A DNA stretch of 64,000 nt from Setomelanomma holmii (Eukaryota; Ascomycota; Dothideomycetes; Pleosporales; Phaeosphaeriaceae): assembly GCA_010015745.1 (NCBI GenBank), contig ML978175.1, positions 62,001 to 126,000 on the forward strand, written 5' to 3'. Positions 45,019-58,719 of the stretch are shown in pieces; position 1 is the first letter of the stretch, and every line of letters begins with the position of its first letter. The translations under genes were made by a program, and so were the position numbers. Under the pieces are notes generated by a model. The model worked only from the letters and a program-made list of their open reading frames with translations. It had not been told where the DNA came from and made no database searches.

Positions 45019-46623
45019 ATGTCGAAAACCATAGAATTCCTGCAGACCACAGCGAATATGCCACACTCAATAACGCCAGATTCTACACAGGGAGACGAGT
45101 CTTCGAGAACTGTCTCACAAGTCGACACAATCAAATCAGAGCCAGGAACCCAAGATGTCGCCATGGACGATGCACCCAGTCCTCCGGCGGAGAAACGAAA
45201 GGTCAATCTTGAGGAATTGTTCGACGACGAGGAGTCAGATGAAGAGTTTCCATCCAGTGCGCCTGCGGTCAAATCAGAGGAGGAGTCTTCCCAGCCAGCA
45301 CCACTGTATGCTTCTTCATGCTAGACGAATGCTTCACACATGCATAAGCTCACACTGTACAGCAAGATATCACCAAAGTCTTCCTTCTCAGATCCTGAGA
45401 TAATGCGAGCCTTCTACCAACGCCTTTTCCCCTTCCGACCCCTCTTCCAATGGCTCAATCACTCCCCAGTGCCCACCCCAGACTTCGCCCACCGAGAATT
45501 CGCATTCACGCTGCCCAACGATGCATACCTAAGATACCAATCGTTCCCCACCGCAGATTTACTACGGAAACAATGCATACAAATGCTGCCCTCACGTTTC
45601 GAGATTGGGCCACAATACAGCACAAACCCACGCGATCGCAAGACCGTTCGAAAAGCTAGCGCATTCAGGCCGATCATGAAGGAGCTGGTCTTCGATATCG
45701 ACATGACAGACTACGACGACATCCGAACATGCTGCACAGGCGCAAACATCTGCCACAAATGCTGGGGCTTCATCACCATGGCCATCAAAGTCATCGACGT
45801 CGCCCTCCGCGAAGACTTTGGCTTCAAGCACATCCTCTGGGTCTACTCCGGTCGCCGTGGCGCCCACGCCTGGGTCTGCGACAAGCGCGCGCGCGAGCTC
45901 GACGACCAAAAACGACGCAGCATAGCAGGATACCTCGAACTCCTCAAGGGCGGCGACAACGCAGGCAAAAAAGTTAACGCCCGACGCCCACTACACCCCC
46001 ATCTCGAGCGCAGTCTCGCCATCCTCAAGGAACACTTCCAAACCTCCATCCTCGCAGAACAAGACCCCTGGGCTTCGGACGAAAAAGCAGCACACCTCCT
46101 CAACCTAATCCCAGACACCACGCTGCGCGCCGCTCTACAGAAGAAATGGGACTCATCGCCCCGACGCCCCAGTACCTCGAAATGGGCTGACATCGACGCG
46201 CTCGCGAAGTCCGGTGCACTCTCAAAATCATCCAGGGAACTTCTCGAAGCGAAACAAGACATTGTGCTCGAATACACATATCCCCGTCTCGACGCCGAAG
46301 TCTCCAAGAAACTAAACCATTTACTCAAATCCCCGTTTGTCGTGCATCCAGGCACAGGACGTGTCTGCGTACCAATCGATACGCGGAGAGTCGAGGAGTT
46401 TGATCCACTGAGTGTTCCGACTGTGACGCAATTGTTGGGCGAAATTGATGCGTGGACGGGACGGGATGAGGGCGCGGAGGCGGAGAAGAAGATGCAGGAT
46501 TGGGAGAAGACGAGCTTGAAGCCGTATGTGGAGTTTTTCAGACGGTTTGTCAAGGGGTTGATGGATGAGGGGAAGAGCGGGGTGAAGAGGGAGAGGGAGG
46601 ATGGTGATGCTATGGAATTTTGA
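45019..46623 (+). CDS. PRI1: DNA primase small (catalytic) subunit
   Basis: Exons 45019-45305 and 45363-46623, with a 57-nt intron (GTATGC...GTACAG) in phase, giving 515 residues. A second in-frame ATG at 45058 (MPHSITPDS) could be the true start. It makes the RNA primers for DNA polymerase alpha in the nucleus. Visible motifs: a catalytic acidic strand (ELVFDIDMTDYDDIR); the zinc-binding cluster CCTGANICHKCW; the SGRRGAHAWVCD signature; and DPEIMRAFYQRLFPF at the domain start. The N-terminal 95 residues are acidic and disordered (LEELFDDEESDEEF). The gene is intact, converges on prohibitin-2 with a 266-bp gap, and shares a promoter with the DUF1917 gene. Confidence 0.97.
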
Positions 46624-46889
46624 GGTCTGGTTGTGACTTGGGTTGGAGGTATTTTGGCGTTCTGCATAAGAGATGGCATGTAGTGGATATGGATCGGTCA
46701 AGAAGGGCGGGATCATGATATGCGGCATAGCTGGCAGACTCGTATACGTATTTGGCATGAATCACGTTGGTTTGTACACCATTCCATGGCCTCGAAAGCT
46801 TGATAATTGAACATGAGTGGAAAGCCACGCTTGCACCCCGCTTTTTGATGCTATTTATACAATCCTCGTCCTCTCTTTCACTGCCCTCT

Positions 46890-47954
46890 CTACGCCTTCG
46901 ACCTCTTCTCCTTATCACTCTGCGTCTGCGTAATATTGAGACCCAGACCACTCGAGTCCAAGTACACCTTGTTGCTCGAGTTCTGCAGGATCTGCGCAAT
47001 ATTCCTTGCGTTTTCGAACTCCCTCAGATCAACGTACGACCTGCTCTTCTTGATGGCGTCACCAATCAGCTCGGCGGAGCGGGCCTCACCTTGTGCGCGG
47101 ACGACGGTGGCTTGCTTCTCCTGGCGGGCCTTGTCGACGACGAAGGCGGCGCGTTGGGCTTCTTGCTGGGCGACTTGCTTGGCTTCGACGGCGGCGGTGA
47201 ATTCGGGAGAGAAGGCGAGGTGCTGTGGAGAATTAGTCTTTTTATTTCACAAGAATCGAGGGTGGAGTCCTACGGTAAGCGATACATCGTCAAGCATAAT
47301 GTTGAACCTCGCCGCTCTCCTCACGAGGTTGTCCCTCACAAGCCTCGATACATTCTCACGCTGCGTGATCAACTGGCTGGCGTTGAATTGCGCAACCACG
47401 CTCTTCAGCACCTCGTTGACAATCGATGGCAGCACCCTCTCATCATAGTCGGTTCCTAGCGTCCTGTATATCTGGGGTAGCGCATCGACCCGCGGTCTTG
47501 ACAGCACACGACAGGTTATGTTAACCATCTGCAAATCCTTGGTGCCGGTGAGAGAAGCAACGTTTCGTGGTTTGGCGCGGACATCGTACGTAATCGGGGT
47601 CTCGAACCACGGAATCCGGAAATGTGTTCCTTCGCTGTAGATCTCCTTCTGCACGCCGCCTACCCTGGTGTATTTGATCGCGCGGTGACCACCATCGACT
47701 GCCTAGAGTCAGCATTTGCCTAGCTCTTATTTACCTTGTCAAGCTTCAAGAGCTGTCAAGGTAGATCTGTACGCACCGTTGAACAGCGCATTGTTCGCTA
47801 CCCAGATACCTCCACCGAGCAGGACCAGTCCTCCAATGCCACCAAAAAGACCTTTGGGCGCACCACCACCTCCGGCTCCTCCGAACCGCTGCGACCGGCG
47901 GGTGAGTTCATTTTGGATGCGTGCCCATGCTTCTTTGGGATCGGGAGCAGACAT
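46890..47954 (-). CDS. PHB2: Prohibitin-2
   Basis: Exons 47777-47954, 47274-47698 and 46890-47222, with 78- and 51-nt introns in phase, giving 311 residues, the usual length. It partners prohibitin-1 in the ring complex of the inner mitochondrial membrane, which stabilises new respiratory subunits and m-AAA protease. Features: a glycine-rich N-terminus with an uncleaved anchor (GLFGGIGGLVLLGGGIWVAN); the PHB domain, starting VDGGHRAIKYTRVGGVQKEI, then GTHFRIPWFETPITYDVRAK; and the long coiled coil from AAVEAKQVAQQEAQRAAFVV. QRAAFVVDKA and the ENARNIAQILQNSSNKVYLD region point to Phb2, not Phb1. Confidence 0.96.
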
Positions 47955-48650
47955 TGCGGTGGTACGTGATCGGGTGTTGGCGCGGTGGTCGTGGGACGTG
48001 TAGGCGGCGAGAATGGCGGAACAGAAGTGGTGATGCGATCACCGAAGAAATGGTAGCGGCGAATCACAACCCCAGGCGCAAGACACTTGCCAAGCCATTA
48101 CGAGCATTCCCCTGCTGCTTCCCCCTTCGGTCATTTTGGAGATGTCATGGACTCAACTGTGCCTAAAGCTCTACTGGACACGCGCACCGCTTTTGATCGA
48201 TTTTCTACAACGTCGATCAGCTTAGCCGCGACCATTCAAACAGTGGCTATCGGCGGCTGTTGCAACATGTTCGCGCACGGCCCCTGCCAATCAACATCAT
48301 AGTGAGCTCTTAAGCACAGCTGTCCATAAGCTCCCACAATATTCGATAGGTCTCATAAGTGCCCATATGGTGGCATTTTCTTCTTTTCCACTACTGTCGT
48401 CGTTCTGAGATACCCCATTTCCTCTCTTACTTTCTATCTGCTCTCTGCCATTGAAGTGTGCTTTGTGCGACTCTTGCGGAGCTCGTCTGTTTAAATCCAG
48501 GTATGTCATACCCGTCGCATGCGCAATGAGACCAGAACAAAGCTGACAAAAGTTCAAGAAAGTGTTCTTGTATTGAAGACACACCAACCCAATTGGGTGC
48601 TCACAATCAATACCATTGACTGAGCAGTGCAATTGCGCTCCACCTTCATA
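47955..48650. other. Intergenic, 696 bp
   Basis: Divergent promoter region between prohibitin-2 and the lectin gene. No additional frame is supported. Confidence 0.5.
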
Positions 48651-50044
48651 ATGCACATCACCTCACTGTCTCTCCGCACCATCGCATGGTCTAGCATTGC
48701 CATCCCCGCCGTCCGCGCGCAATACATTATAGACAATCTCAGCTTTGGCCAAAAGGCCGGTGCCTACATCTCGCCCGACCTACGAACGATCCCGCACTGG
48801 ATCATTCAAGGGAATGACGACTACGTGCCACAAGTTCTGTCGGATCGAGTCATCCTCACGCCTCCATACCCTGGCAACAAGCGCGGTTCACTATGGTCGC
48901 AGGATCCGTTACACCACTCTGCCGATTGGACCGCAGAGCTAGACTTCCGGGCGTCAGGCATGGACCGTGGAGCTGGCAACCTCCAGTTCTGGTACGTCAA
49001 AGAGTCGCAAGCCCACGAGACTCCGACGAGCTTATACACTGCGCCAAAGTTTGACGGATTAGTTCTGGTTATCGATCAGTATGAGGGGCATGGAGGGTCA
49101 GTGAGGGGCTTCCTGAACGACGGGACAGTCGATATCAAGTCGCAACCTGACCCAGACACGCTCGCTTTTGGAAAGTGCGACCATGCGTACAGGAATCGCG
49201 GTCTCCTGAGTACGCTCAAGCTTCACCACGCCGAAGGCTTTCTCGAGGTTATCATTGATGGCGAGACCTGTTTCAAGACTGATAAGGTAGGCTCTCCACA
49301 ACACGATCCACTTACAGTACCCTAACAATGCCACAGGTCAAGCTCCCTGAAGGCTACTACTTCGGCATCAGCGCTTCCTCCGCCGAGAACCCTGACTCCT
49401 TCGAAGTCCACAAATTCGTCGTCTCAACCACCAACTCTGTCACCCGCGAAGAGCCCAACCGCCAACGGACCGACCACCAGTCCCAAGCCAACCAAGCCTC
49501 GCAGAAGATCCACGAACAACAAACCCACAAGCAGCAACAGCACGGCAACTCGGACATGCCGCAAATGCTCGAAGACGTCCTGGCCAGCAACATCCGCAGC
49601 CAACAAGACCAATTCGCCGACCTCCACAACCGCATCCAAATCATCAACAACCGCGTCGCCGAAATCTACGAACTCGTCAACAAAATGCACCAAGACAGCG
49701 AAAACCGCTTCAACGACCTGATGAACCGCGTCGTGCCCATGGACGACCGCAGCGCCGCGACTATCCGCAACGTCGAGAAAGTCGAGCGCACGACCATGGA
49801 AATCCTGCGCGATCTCGAGTCAAAAGACTTCAAGGACATGATGCAGCAGATTCACCGCGCGCTGGAGAATAATCAGGAGGGACTGAGTAAGAGTTTACCG
49901 CTTGTTATGGGTGCGGTGGTCGGCAGCCATAAGCCGAGTATGACGAGCTTTTTGTTTGTGGCGGTTGCGGTGCAGATTATGGTTACTGGTGCGTATATTG
50001 TGTACAAGAAGAGGAGGAATAGCGCCCCAAAGAAGTACTTGTGA
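48651..50044 (+). CDS. L-type lectin cargo receptor (ERGIC-53/Emp47-like)
   Basis: Exons 48651-49286 and 49337-50044, with a 50-nt intron (GTAGGC...CCACAG) in phase 0, giving 447 residues. A signal peptide spans about residues 1-23 (SIAIPAVRAQ end). The lectin beta-sandwich follows: SLWSQDPLHHSADWTAELDF, FWYVKESQ, FDGLVLVIDQYEG, and EGYYFGISASSAENPDSFEV. Then come a Gln-rich linker, a coiled coil (IQIINNRVAEIYELVNKMHQ), and a C-terminal membrane helix (FLFVAVAVQIMVTGAYIVY). The tail ends KKYL, a canonical KKxx COPI retrieval signal. It should cycle between ER and Golgi carrying glycoproteins. The start is ATG 48651, because only this gives the signal peptide. Confidence 0.92.
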
Positions 50045-50534
50045 ATCATAGGATGAGAACTGGTGGGCTGGGACATCGGAGGGGAGGCATATATATGCTC
50101 ATGGGTTATACGAACGAGCCAACTGTAATATGTGAGGGCCATCTGTGCATATTGAGGCGTTTGTGTAATGGATGGAGTTGATAGGAGTTGTACTCGGTTA
50201 CGCTTTAGTAGATGTACACAGCGCACGTTGATGGTCAAGTCCAGCAAATCTGATGAGTGTCCCAGGCAACATACCTATGCAACATGCGAAAAGGCTGCGA
50301 ACGTTCCAGGCGTTTAGGATCTTGGTCGAAACAGTCCGGCTGCGACCGTGGCAACTGGACGATGGCGGATCTGGAGTAAGCACGCAAAGAGGTGGCAACC
50401 AATGTTTGTGGAGTCCTTGACATTTGATGTATAGTCTAGATGTTCGACACGCGGTATGCCCTTTCAGTCCACCAACCTGCCATTCGTCGTGACTCGTTTC
50501 CATCATGTCATAATCCTTCCCAGTCTTCGACCGT
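50045..50534. other. Intergenic, 490 bp
   Basis: Convergent 3' regions of the lectin and ubiquitin-fusion genes. Nothing else seen. Confidence 0.5.
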
Positions 50535-51665
<1,131 letters not shown>

Positions 51666-53697
51666 ATGCTGTCCACAAACATGCCAGCCGGCATTCAGAA
51701 GCGACGAACGCAGCACCGACGACAAAACTCAACGCCTGCTGCGTTTGAAGCCCCAACCCTACGACCATACCCTGCGAACACACAATCACGACGACACCGG
51801 ACGGGCATGAGCTTAGATCTCCGCGGCATCAACCTAGAGACTATCCATGCCCACAGCCAAGGATACTTTCCGGAGCAACAACAACCCGGATCAGCCAACA
51901 CGCCTACCTTTCAGCAGGACAATAACAGTACGGTAAGTATCACTAACCTAGGACAACCATCACAGCTTTCTATGCAAGTAGCGCAGCCGCACAGCCAGCC
52001 CCAGCCGGGCCCACAGGATATCTTCTTGCAATCACCAGTACAGACCACTCTCCCCTCGCCGCGGACTCCAAGACGGACACTCCGCGCGCAGTCTCCTCAG
52101 CAGCCCCTCCTCTCTCCCTCTAAAGCTCCAACGGAGCAGCAACTGAAGGATCTCCAGGATCACATACAGTCTGTGTATGGCTCCTGCGGGCAAGTCTTCA
52201 TTAACATCCTCCCCACACCCACAGCAACGCCCCAAAAGCCGACGCAACTACCAAGCCATGACGCGCTCAACACCATCACGCAGGCGCCGAACTTCAGTCA
52301 AGTCGCTGATATAAACTTCGAGCCGACATCAAGCGCCATGACCTTCGACTTTGACAACCCAGACGTTGATATGGGCTACGAATCATCTTCATACTACACC
52401 TCCGACGCATTGTCGCCATCACCGACATCCTCGCCGCAACAAAAGTCTTTTCCGTCCTTCCTCGAACAAATTGAAGAGCACCCATCGCAAGAGATGCTCT
52501 TCTCGCAACCTCCTCAGCTAATGCCGCAGGATTCGATGTCGTATAACGGCCTGTCGTTGAGCAATGACTCTTTTTCGCAACCTGCTTTGTTCAACGACCT
52601 GGAAGTGGATGCTAGCCTCGAGTACACTGGCATCGCACCAGAGGAAGTGCAGCGTTACATCAGTGAGCAAGATCCAGTGACAAACAAGTGGACTTGCTTA
52701 TATCAAGACTGTGGCAAAATGTTCGGTCGCCGTGAGAACATTCGATCCCATGTGCAAACGCATCTTGGCGATAGGCAGTTTAAGTGTAACGGCTGTGGAA
52801 AGTGCTTCGTGCGTCAACACGATCTCAAGCGACACGCGAAGATCCACTCTGGCAACAAGCCCTACAAGTGTCCATGCAGTGCGGGTTTTGCACGACAAGA
52901 CGCTCTCACTCGCCACCGACAGCGCGGCATGTGCGTCGGTGGCTTCGCTGATGCTGTTCGACGACAAGCCAAGCGCGGTCGACCAAAGAAGCATAGGCCC
53001 GAGATGGAGGACCGGGTCGACAAGGCAACCAAGACGCGGCGAGCACTTGCTTCAGCTGCCTCCTCTCCATCCGCGACATCTCAATACTCCGACCGATCAC
53101 CCTCGCCACTCGACGGTTACGAGCCTGCACAATCTCACGAGATGCCTCAGCTTCTGTCTGATTCGGCGAGCTTCAACGACCCGATGAGCAACGCGTCCAA
53201 TCCATTCAGGTACGAACCTCAATATTTTCAAAGTATGCCCACTAACTAGACGCAGTTTCGAATCCACCTCAAGTCCATTCGCAGATGATACCCAAATCGC
53301 CTCCTCCACGTTCACGACTGCTACTACGTACACAAGCGACATCACATCGATGAACATCCTTCAGCACCTTTCGCAGACCTCATCGCACACCCCACCACAG
53401 TCGCCAGAAGACCAGCGACCTTTCTCTGCGGGATCCGCAAATGGTGCCACACCTCAAGTACAATCGAGTACGGTGAAGGGCTCGTCTACTCCATCGCGGT
53501 CGTCGATCCAGTCAAATCCCTTCTCGACTCCACCCACTTCGCCAATTGAGCCCAAGGATGAACTCGATGAACTGTTTAGTACAATGCCAGACAGCTCCTA
53601 TTCGCACTTTGAGCTCGAGATGAAGGCCCTTGGCGAACCGAGCGAATTTACATCCCTCGACTCTTCGTCATACGAGTTCATGAACTTCGATGTGTAG
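51666..53697 (+). CDS. Swi5/Ace2-like C2H2 transcription factor
   Basis: Exons 51666-53209 and 53256-53697, with a 46-nt intron (GTACGA, ACTAAC branch, ACGCAG) in phase, giving 661 residues. The long N-terminal part is Gln/Pro/Ser-rich. Three C2H2 fingers lie near residues 340-425: CLYQDCGKMFGRRENIRSHV, CNGCGKCFVRQHDLKRHAKI, and a variant third finger, CPCSAGFARQDALTRHRQRG followed by MCVGG. The variant third finger and the basic RRQAKRGRPKKHRP after it match the Swi5/Ace2 group, which drives late-mitosis/G1 and cell-separation genes in yeasts. Possible Cdk sites (SP/TP) are numerous, fitting regulated nuclear entry. Target genes here are unknown. Confidence 0.87.
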
Positions 53698-54428
53698 AGT
53701 TGTGCAACCAGCGCCGGGTGTAATGGAAGCGAGTGTATGATACAAAAGGTGGATTTATGAACATTATGACCGGCGCAACGCTTCTGTTTGGGCGGGCATA
53801 CATCTGGACGGATCTGGATATCACGACAGAATGATCTATCTTCTCGGACTGTTATTGTAGGGGCCGCGACGTGCTTGGATACACGGTCTTTTGGCGAGCG
53901 ATGCTTTGTTGATATTGGCGACGGCGCAAGGATGGGATATTTGATATTTTAATGGCCGGCACGTGAACATGGCCCAGGCGATGTTAACGGTAGCAAGGCG
54001 ATGCTACGCTACGTAGGAATATATGTCATGTTGATGGTTCATCTCTGTGGCTTACTTGACTTCGCGTGATTTCATTGACTGTCGAAAAAGAGTATCAGCA
54101 AGCTCGAAACTCAAAAATCCTCACCACTGCACTCCTCAAGAATCAATGAAACGCACTGCCTTCCACGCCACCCCATAGTCGTTCGCCTGGGAGTACAGCG
54201 AACGTGACATAACGAAGTCTGCAGAGTACCAACCAAATTTGTCCTACAGATTTATAAGCATGGAAAGTCTTGCGCGGTGGTGGCAAATCAACATGTGGTA
54301 CATGAATCTGTACCTCGCGGTAAAAGGTACCGGACTTCGTAACACCAGTCTCGATCGCTGATACCCAACTACAGCTACACCCTCTTTGAATTGTCCCTCC
54401 CAAGATTAGATTCAAGTGTGAAAAGAGC
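53698..54428. other. Intergenic, 731 bp
   Basis: 3' regions of two converging genes. A minus-strand frame at 54143-54415 directly follows the hydrolase-like gene and could be an extension of it, but no clean splice was found. Confidence 0.4.
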
Positions 54429-55994
54429 CTAAATACCTAAGCGGACTAACACATCCGCAGTGCAACCAGCTTTCACAACAGGAAAAGACAAACCACAATC
54501 ATCTTCCCCACGCCACACAATCGGCTTCGCGAGGTCGCCATCCGCAACAGAACGTGCCAATCGTATCTTCTCCTCTCGATAGAACTCATCACTCGCATTA
54601 TCCGTGCCAGCTTTATACGACGCAACTGCGTATATCGGTATACCGCTTGGCACAGAGGAAGAGCCTAGAGCAGAAACGAAGGGGTCATCATGCTGACTCA
54701 CAAGCATGTAGTACTGCGAAGCTCACATGTCGTCCTTTAAGGATTGGCCGTGATGGACAGGGTCGTGTGATTTGTCGAAGTATCCGGTATCATTTGCAGG
54801 GACAAAAATAGGTAGTAGACTCCTGCATTTTAGTCAGTCCCATATTCAGCAACATGTATTAGGACGCAGACCACGTACCAGGGAATTCCCAAAGCAAGTA
54901 TAATTTGCGTCAAGGTTACGCGACCTTGCATATCGAGCTTCCCGAGCGTTGTGGTTTGCTCCATGGTCAGATTCCGCGCACGCTGCTGATCGGTCCACTC
55001 AATGCCGACGGGCGAGGCGTCGAGAAGAACGACTCCTTTCACCGTAGATGGGTGGTTTTGTGCGGTAACAAGCACGTTCTCGGCGCCGCCACCCCAGCCA
55101 ACGCGTATCTTGCTCTCCTCTTGACGTCCGAGGGCAGTCAGAAGCGACTGAAGAACGCTTGTGTATTTCAGAGACTCGGATGATGGCCAACGGGATGACC
55201 AGCCGAAGTTGGGTGGGTCGTAAGAACATGCATTCCGGTGGTGTGTTTCTGCTAGTGCGGTTTGCACGCCGAGAAAGTCGGTGATGCCGTGCGCTGGGGT
55301 GGACTCGAACCAGAATGTGGGTAGTGAAACGATGCTGGATGAGGGTGTGGTGATGCAGTGGTAGTTGACTGATAGAGTGTTGCCGGAAGGAAGGGTGGTT
55401 TGGACCGTGGTTCTTCTACGCGGGTGTTAGTGTTGTTTAGACTAACGGCATGTCACGTCTTGAGTCCTACATTTTCTTGAAGTGATACTGCCTTGCTAGG
55501 TTGATCGCTCCGACGATGAACAGGATGCTGACTACGAGGCGGATGAACTTGATTAGCCGATCGAAATAACGGCCAGTTGCAACAAGACAACGCTTTCGCC
55601 CCGACGGTCGCTTCACAACCTGACATTCAGTATCGGCGTTATGCTCCTTTATTCTCTGGGAATTCTTCAACGCAAGATGTGATAAAGCCAGAGCACCGTT
55701 GAGGAAAATGAGGACCTGGATGCCGGTCCCGTCAGGCTTTGGTGTGCATCCATAACTGATCGCGCAAACGAGGCCAGATACTGTGACGACAACCCAGTGA
55801 AGCCAAGTTGAGACTACCAATACTCGTGCCCAGACTCCTTGCATTGTCATCTCTCGCTGCCGTAGTGTTTGATTGAGCAGTTGGACGGCGTCGAATAGCA
55901 GAGCAACCGCAAAGAAGAGACCGCTGAAGTGGCTATAGATTCCTGTTGGTCCAGGTCGTCTGATAAAAGACTGGAGTTCGTTAGCTTGATCCAT
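54429..55994 (-). CDS. Membrane-anchored alpha/beta-hydrolase-like protein, no catalytic serine
   Basis: Exons 55471-55994, 54879-55415 and 54429-54822, with 55- and 56-nt introns in phase. I start at ATG 55994 (MDQANELQSFIRRPGP). The first exon holds several membrane helices (GLFFAVALLFDAVQLL, VLVVSTWLHWVVVTVSGLVC, VLIFLNGALALSHLAL, LVVSILFIVGAINLA). The second has hydrolase-like order: CITTPSSS, HGITDFLGVQTALAETHHRN, then where GxSxG is expected, VGWGGGAEN (codons at about 55086-55100), then TVKGVVLLDASPVG. The nucleophile serine is glycine, so it is probably inactive as a hydrolase. In the last exon an in-frame TGA (54723-54725) falls after LKDDM; the frame continues 97 codons (ASQYYMLVSQHDDPFVSAL), suggesting a recent Trp-to-stop change. 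Confidence 0.7.
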
Positions 55995-56557
55995 ACGGCA
56001 CTCGGATCTGCACACAGAAAAGTTGCTGAAGGGTGTGGAGTAACGTACTGCTTCCCAGCAGAGGAGGGCAAGGGCGACAAAGCCCAAGACGGCTGTGCTT
56101 CATCATCCTGAGTCCGAAAATATCCAATCTGATGAAGGTTGTATCTCGACCTTGAGCCATAGGTTCACAGGGGAGTAGTCGGTCTGATTCCATCTGAACA
56201 GTCTGAGGCGTGCGCTTTCTTATAACGAATTAAGTTGTTGAACTAGGAGTGTAAAGGTGCCCCAATCGGTCCAACCTTCGAATGCGCGTTGACCTCTCTG
56301 TCGCCCTCCACTGCCCCATTTTCCATCTGTTACTGATCCGAAATCAAATTTGTCGACGGTTGTTCAGGAAAGGATTGATGTTCCAATCAGAGCAAGCACA
56401 CCTTCCGGTCTTCGAGCCATGACGGGCTACACGCTAAACCCAACGTGGAGGGGTATACGCGCGCCAAGTCCTCGGCTTTACGACGCGCAATCCCACAGCT
56501 ATGTGATCTTTCTCTACTTCCGTTTATGGGCACCTTTACGCTCTACTGAGGTCTCCA
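55995..56557. other. Intergenic, 563 bp
   Basis: Divergent region. It may contain a 5' untranslated intron of the hydrolase-like gene (GTACGT donor near 56050, GTGTGCAG acceptor near 56010). Confidence 0.45.
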
Positions 56558-58113
56558 ATGTCGATGATTGCGATCCGGAAATGCACGACGCGCGTGCGCA
56601 GCGGCTGTCTGACGTGTAAGCGGCGGCGGAAGAAGTGCGATGAAGCGAGACCTTTTTGTGGGAACTGCTCGAGGTCCAAAAGGAGGTGCGAGGAATACAT
56701 CGATCCGTTCCGAGATGGATTTCAACCTGCTATTGCAATCTCCAAGTTGGATCTTCAGTAAAGGAGTCAGATTGTCGACAACTCAACACGTTCTACCATC
56801 TTTCTGGCAGACTTCTCGGTTCCCAGGACTTGGAATTGATACAAGCTGTCATGCAAAGATCCTGTTCACGAGGGGCTGTGTGGCATTCTGCCCTAGCGCT
56901 CTCTGTCCAGCTCGAAGCGTTTGCGCATGGACATCACCAAGTTGGACTCCATCGCTCTCTAAAGGTATACTCGCTACAGCACCATGGCCAATGTTTGAAA
57001 GAGATCCAACAGTCTTTGAAGGATGGTTTGAGCCCCGCAAATCAAGTGGACATACTCTTGACCGCCTTCCTAGTCATCAGCTTTGAGTTGCTCCGAGGCA
57101 ACGATGCAGTTGCATTGGCGCATCTTGAGGGAGCTTTAAGTATCCTACACGAGACTACCACGGTTGCTTATGGGAGCCGCGAAGATGAGGATATCCTGAG
57201 CGCTTTGAATGCGATTTACACGAGGCTCGAACTTCACGCTCTCACGTTCGTTGGTGAGAGAGTCCCGACCAGATCGATAGCACAATCCAAACCGGCGAAT
57301 CCTGTGGCAGACAAAAGTCAATCACTGCGCCGCGTAGGCTCGATGCCGAACTTGAGGCTTCTTAGTGACCGCCTCACCGTACTTGAATATCGTGGGCATC
57401 AAGCGATGAGACTGGATCGCGCAGCAATCGCACCAACTTTGGCTGACCTCCGACACTGGTACACATTCTTCGAGTTTTCGAGCGTTGTTGATGGTGACCA
57501 TAACGAGATTGGCATTGACCCCATGGACTGTTATTTCTCAGGAAGTGGCCGAATCCTGCATATTCGGTACATGATCATATATATGCGATTGTCCGCTTTT
57601 CTCGAAGCTAGCGAAACAGCTTTCGATGAATACCAGGACTCTTTCGCTGTCATCATTCAGCATGCTGAAGCCATCGTTAGCACCACGAATCAAAAGATGT
57701 TTACCATGGAAATGGAACTCATTGAGCCCCTTTACTTTACCATATTGAAGTGTAGGGAGCCAAGGTAAAGGATAAAGGCACTAGAACTACTGAGCGCAAC
57801 TGCTCACGAGGGTGTCTGGCATGGCCGACTCATGTCCGTCATTGCCGATGATGCTGTGAAGTTTGAGGAAGAATTGTTTGAGAGGCTTGTTCTGAGGGAA
57901 GAAAAGGATACGACATGTTCCGGTGTGTTGAAGGAGTTGATGTGGAAGCACAGAAATGACGGAAAGGCAGAGAACTGTAGGATACACTCTGTGGCGCTTC
58001 TGGCATACGATCGGAAGCGAGTGACTACGACGATAGAGTGTGCTTACGATGGGGGGAAAAGAAGGATTGACTGTGATGGCTCCGCTTTCGCGAAGGACTT
58101 TCGCGTTCTGTAA
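56558..58113 (+). pseudogene. Damaged Zn2Cys6 transcription factor
   Basis: From ATG 56558 it encodes a textbook fungal binuclear cluster within 45 residues: CLTCKRRRKKC then CGNCSRSKRRC, spaced C-x2-C-x6-C-x5-C-x2-C-x6-C. The frame stops at TAA 56759-56761. The middle-homology region continues in a different frame (SDCRQLNTFYHLSGRLLGSQ, then RGAVWHSALALSVQLEAFAH). No good intron bridges the shift. That frame has an in-frame TAA at 57766-57768, after TILKCREPR, and resumes with family-like sequence (KALELLSATAHEGVWHGRLM) to 58111-58113. Two lesions in an otherwise well-preserved gene indicate a recent pseudogene of a Zn2Cys6 factor of the Fungal_trans_2-like class. Confidence 0.65.
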
Positions 58114-58719
58114 ACGCGTTGTTCGTGTCCCAAGGCGCGGTCTGGCGCACGACTTTGGACCGGACATGAAAAGTCGCTTGACGTCATGAACCGTACCACC
58201 ACGCGATTGTCACATCCATCACTTCCCCTTTCATGCACGGACGCACCTTCGATCTCGCGTGTCAGTTTCCAGCCCCCGACGCACGATCAATAAGCTTAAA
58301 GCCAACCCAACCCGAAACAGAGATACACTAGTACGATTTGCCCAATGACAGTTCTTACCGACAAGCCCGCCGCGATGGTACCTGTCGATCAACTCAGCAT
58401 CGAAATCTGTGATGTCGATGGACAATATTAGAGTTGTCAGACCGTGATGTGAAAGTGCGATCTGAAGGAGAAATGATGTCGACGCAGGGGCGACTTAGCG
58501 CCAGAGGGGCTGGTGAAGGGCTGAGATTTGCTGTCTTTATGCTGCAATCGCACATCGGATTTAAAGATTTCCGTCTTTTCTTCATTCGTCCCATTGACAT
58601 TCTCGAGTGCGCTATCCTCTGCCTCGTGTTCTTACACAAGACCAACCACGACGCACGGCAGTTGAACTTGCAAAGTTATCTTCAAGGCAGAATCGGAAGA
58701 CATCATTCAAGTACCCAAG
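58114..58719. other. Intergenic, 606 bp
   Basis: Promoter side of the kinase-like gene. Only short frames. Confidence 0.5.

Noticed and set aside
45843..46679. 278-codon open frame antisense to primase
   Set aside because: Lies wholly over the conserved PRI1 exon; a GC-rich third-position shadow.
54723..54725. TGA as programmed readthrough or selenocysteine
   Set aside because: No TGA-CTA readthrough context, and fungi of this group lack selenocysteine insertion; nonsense change is simpler.
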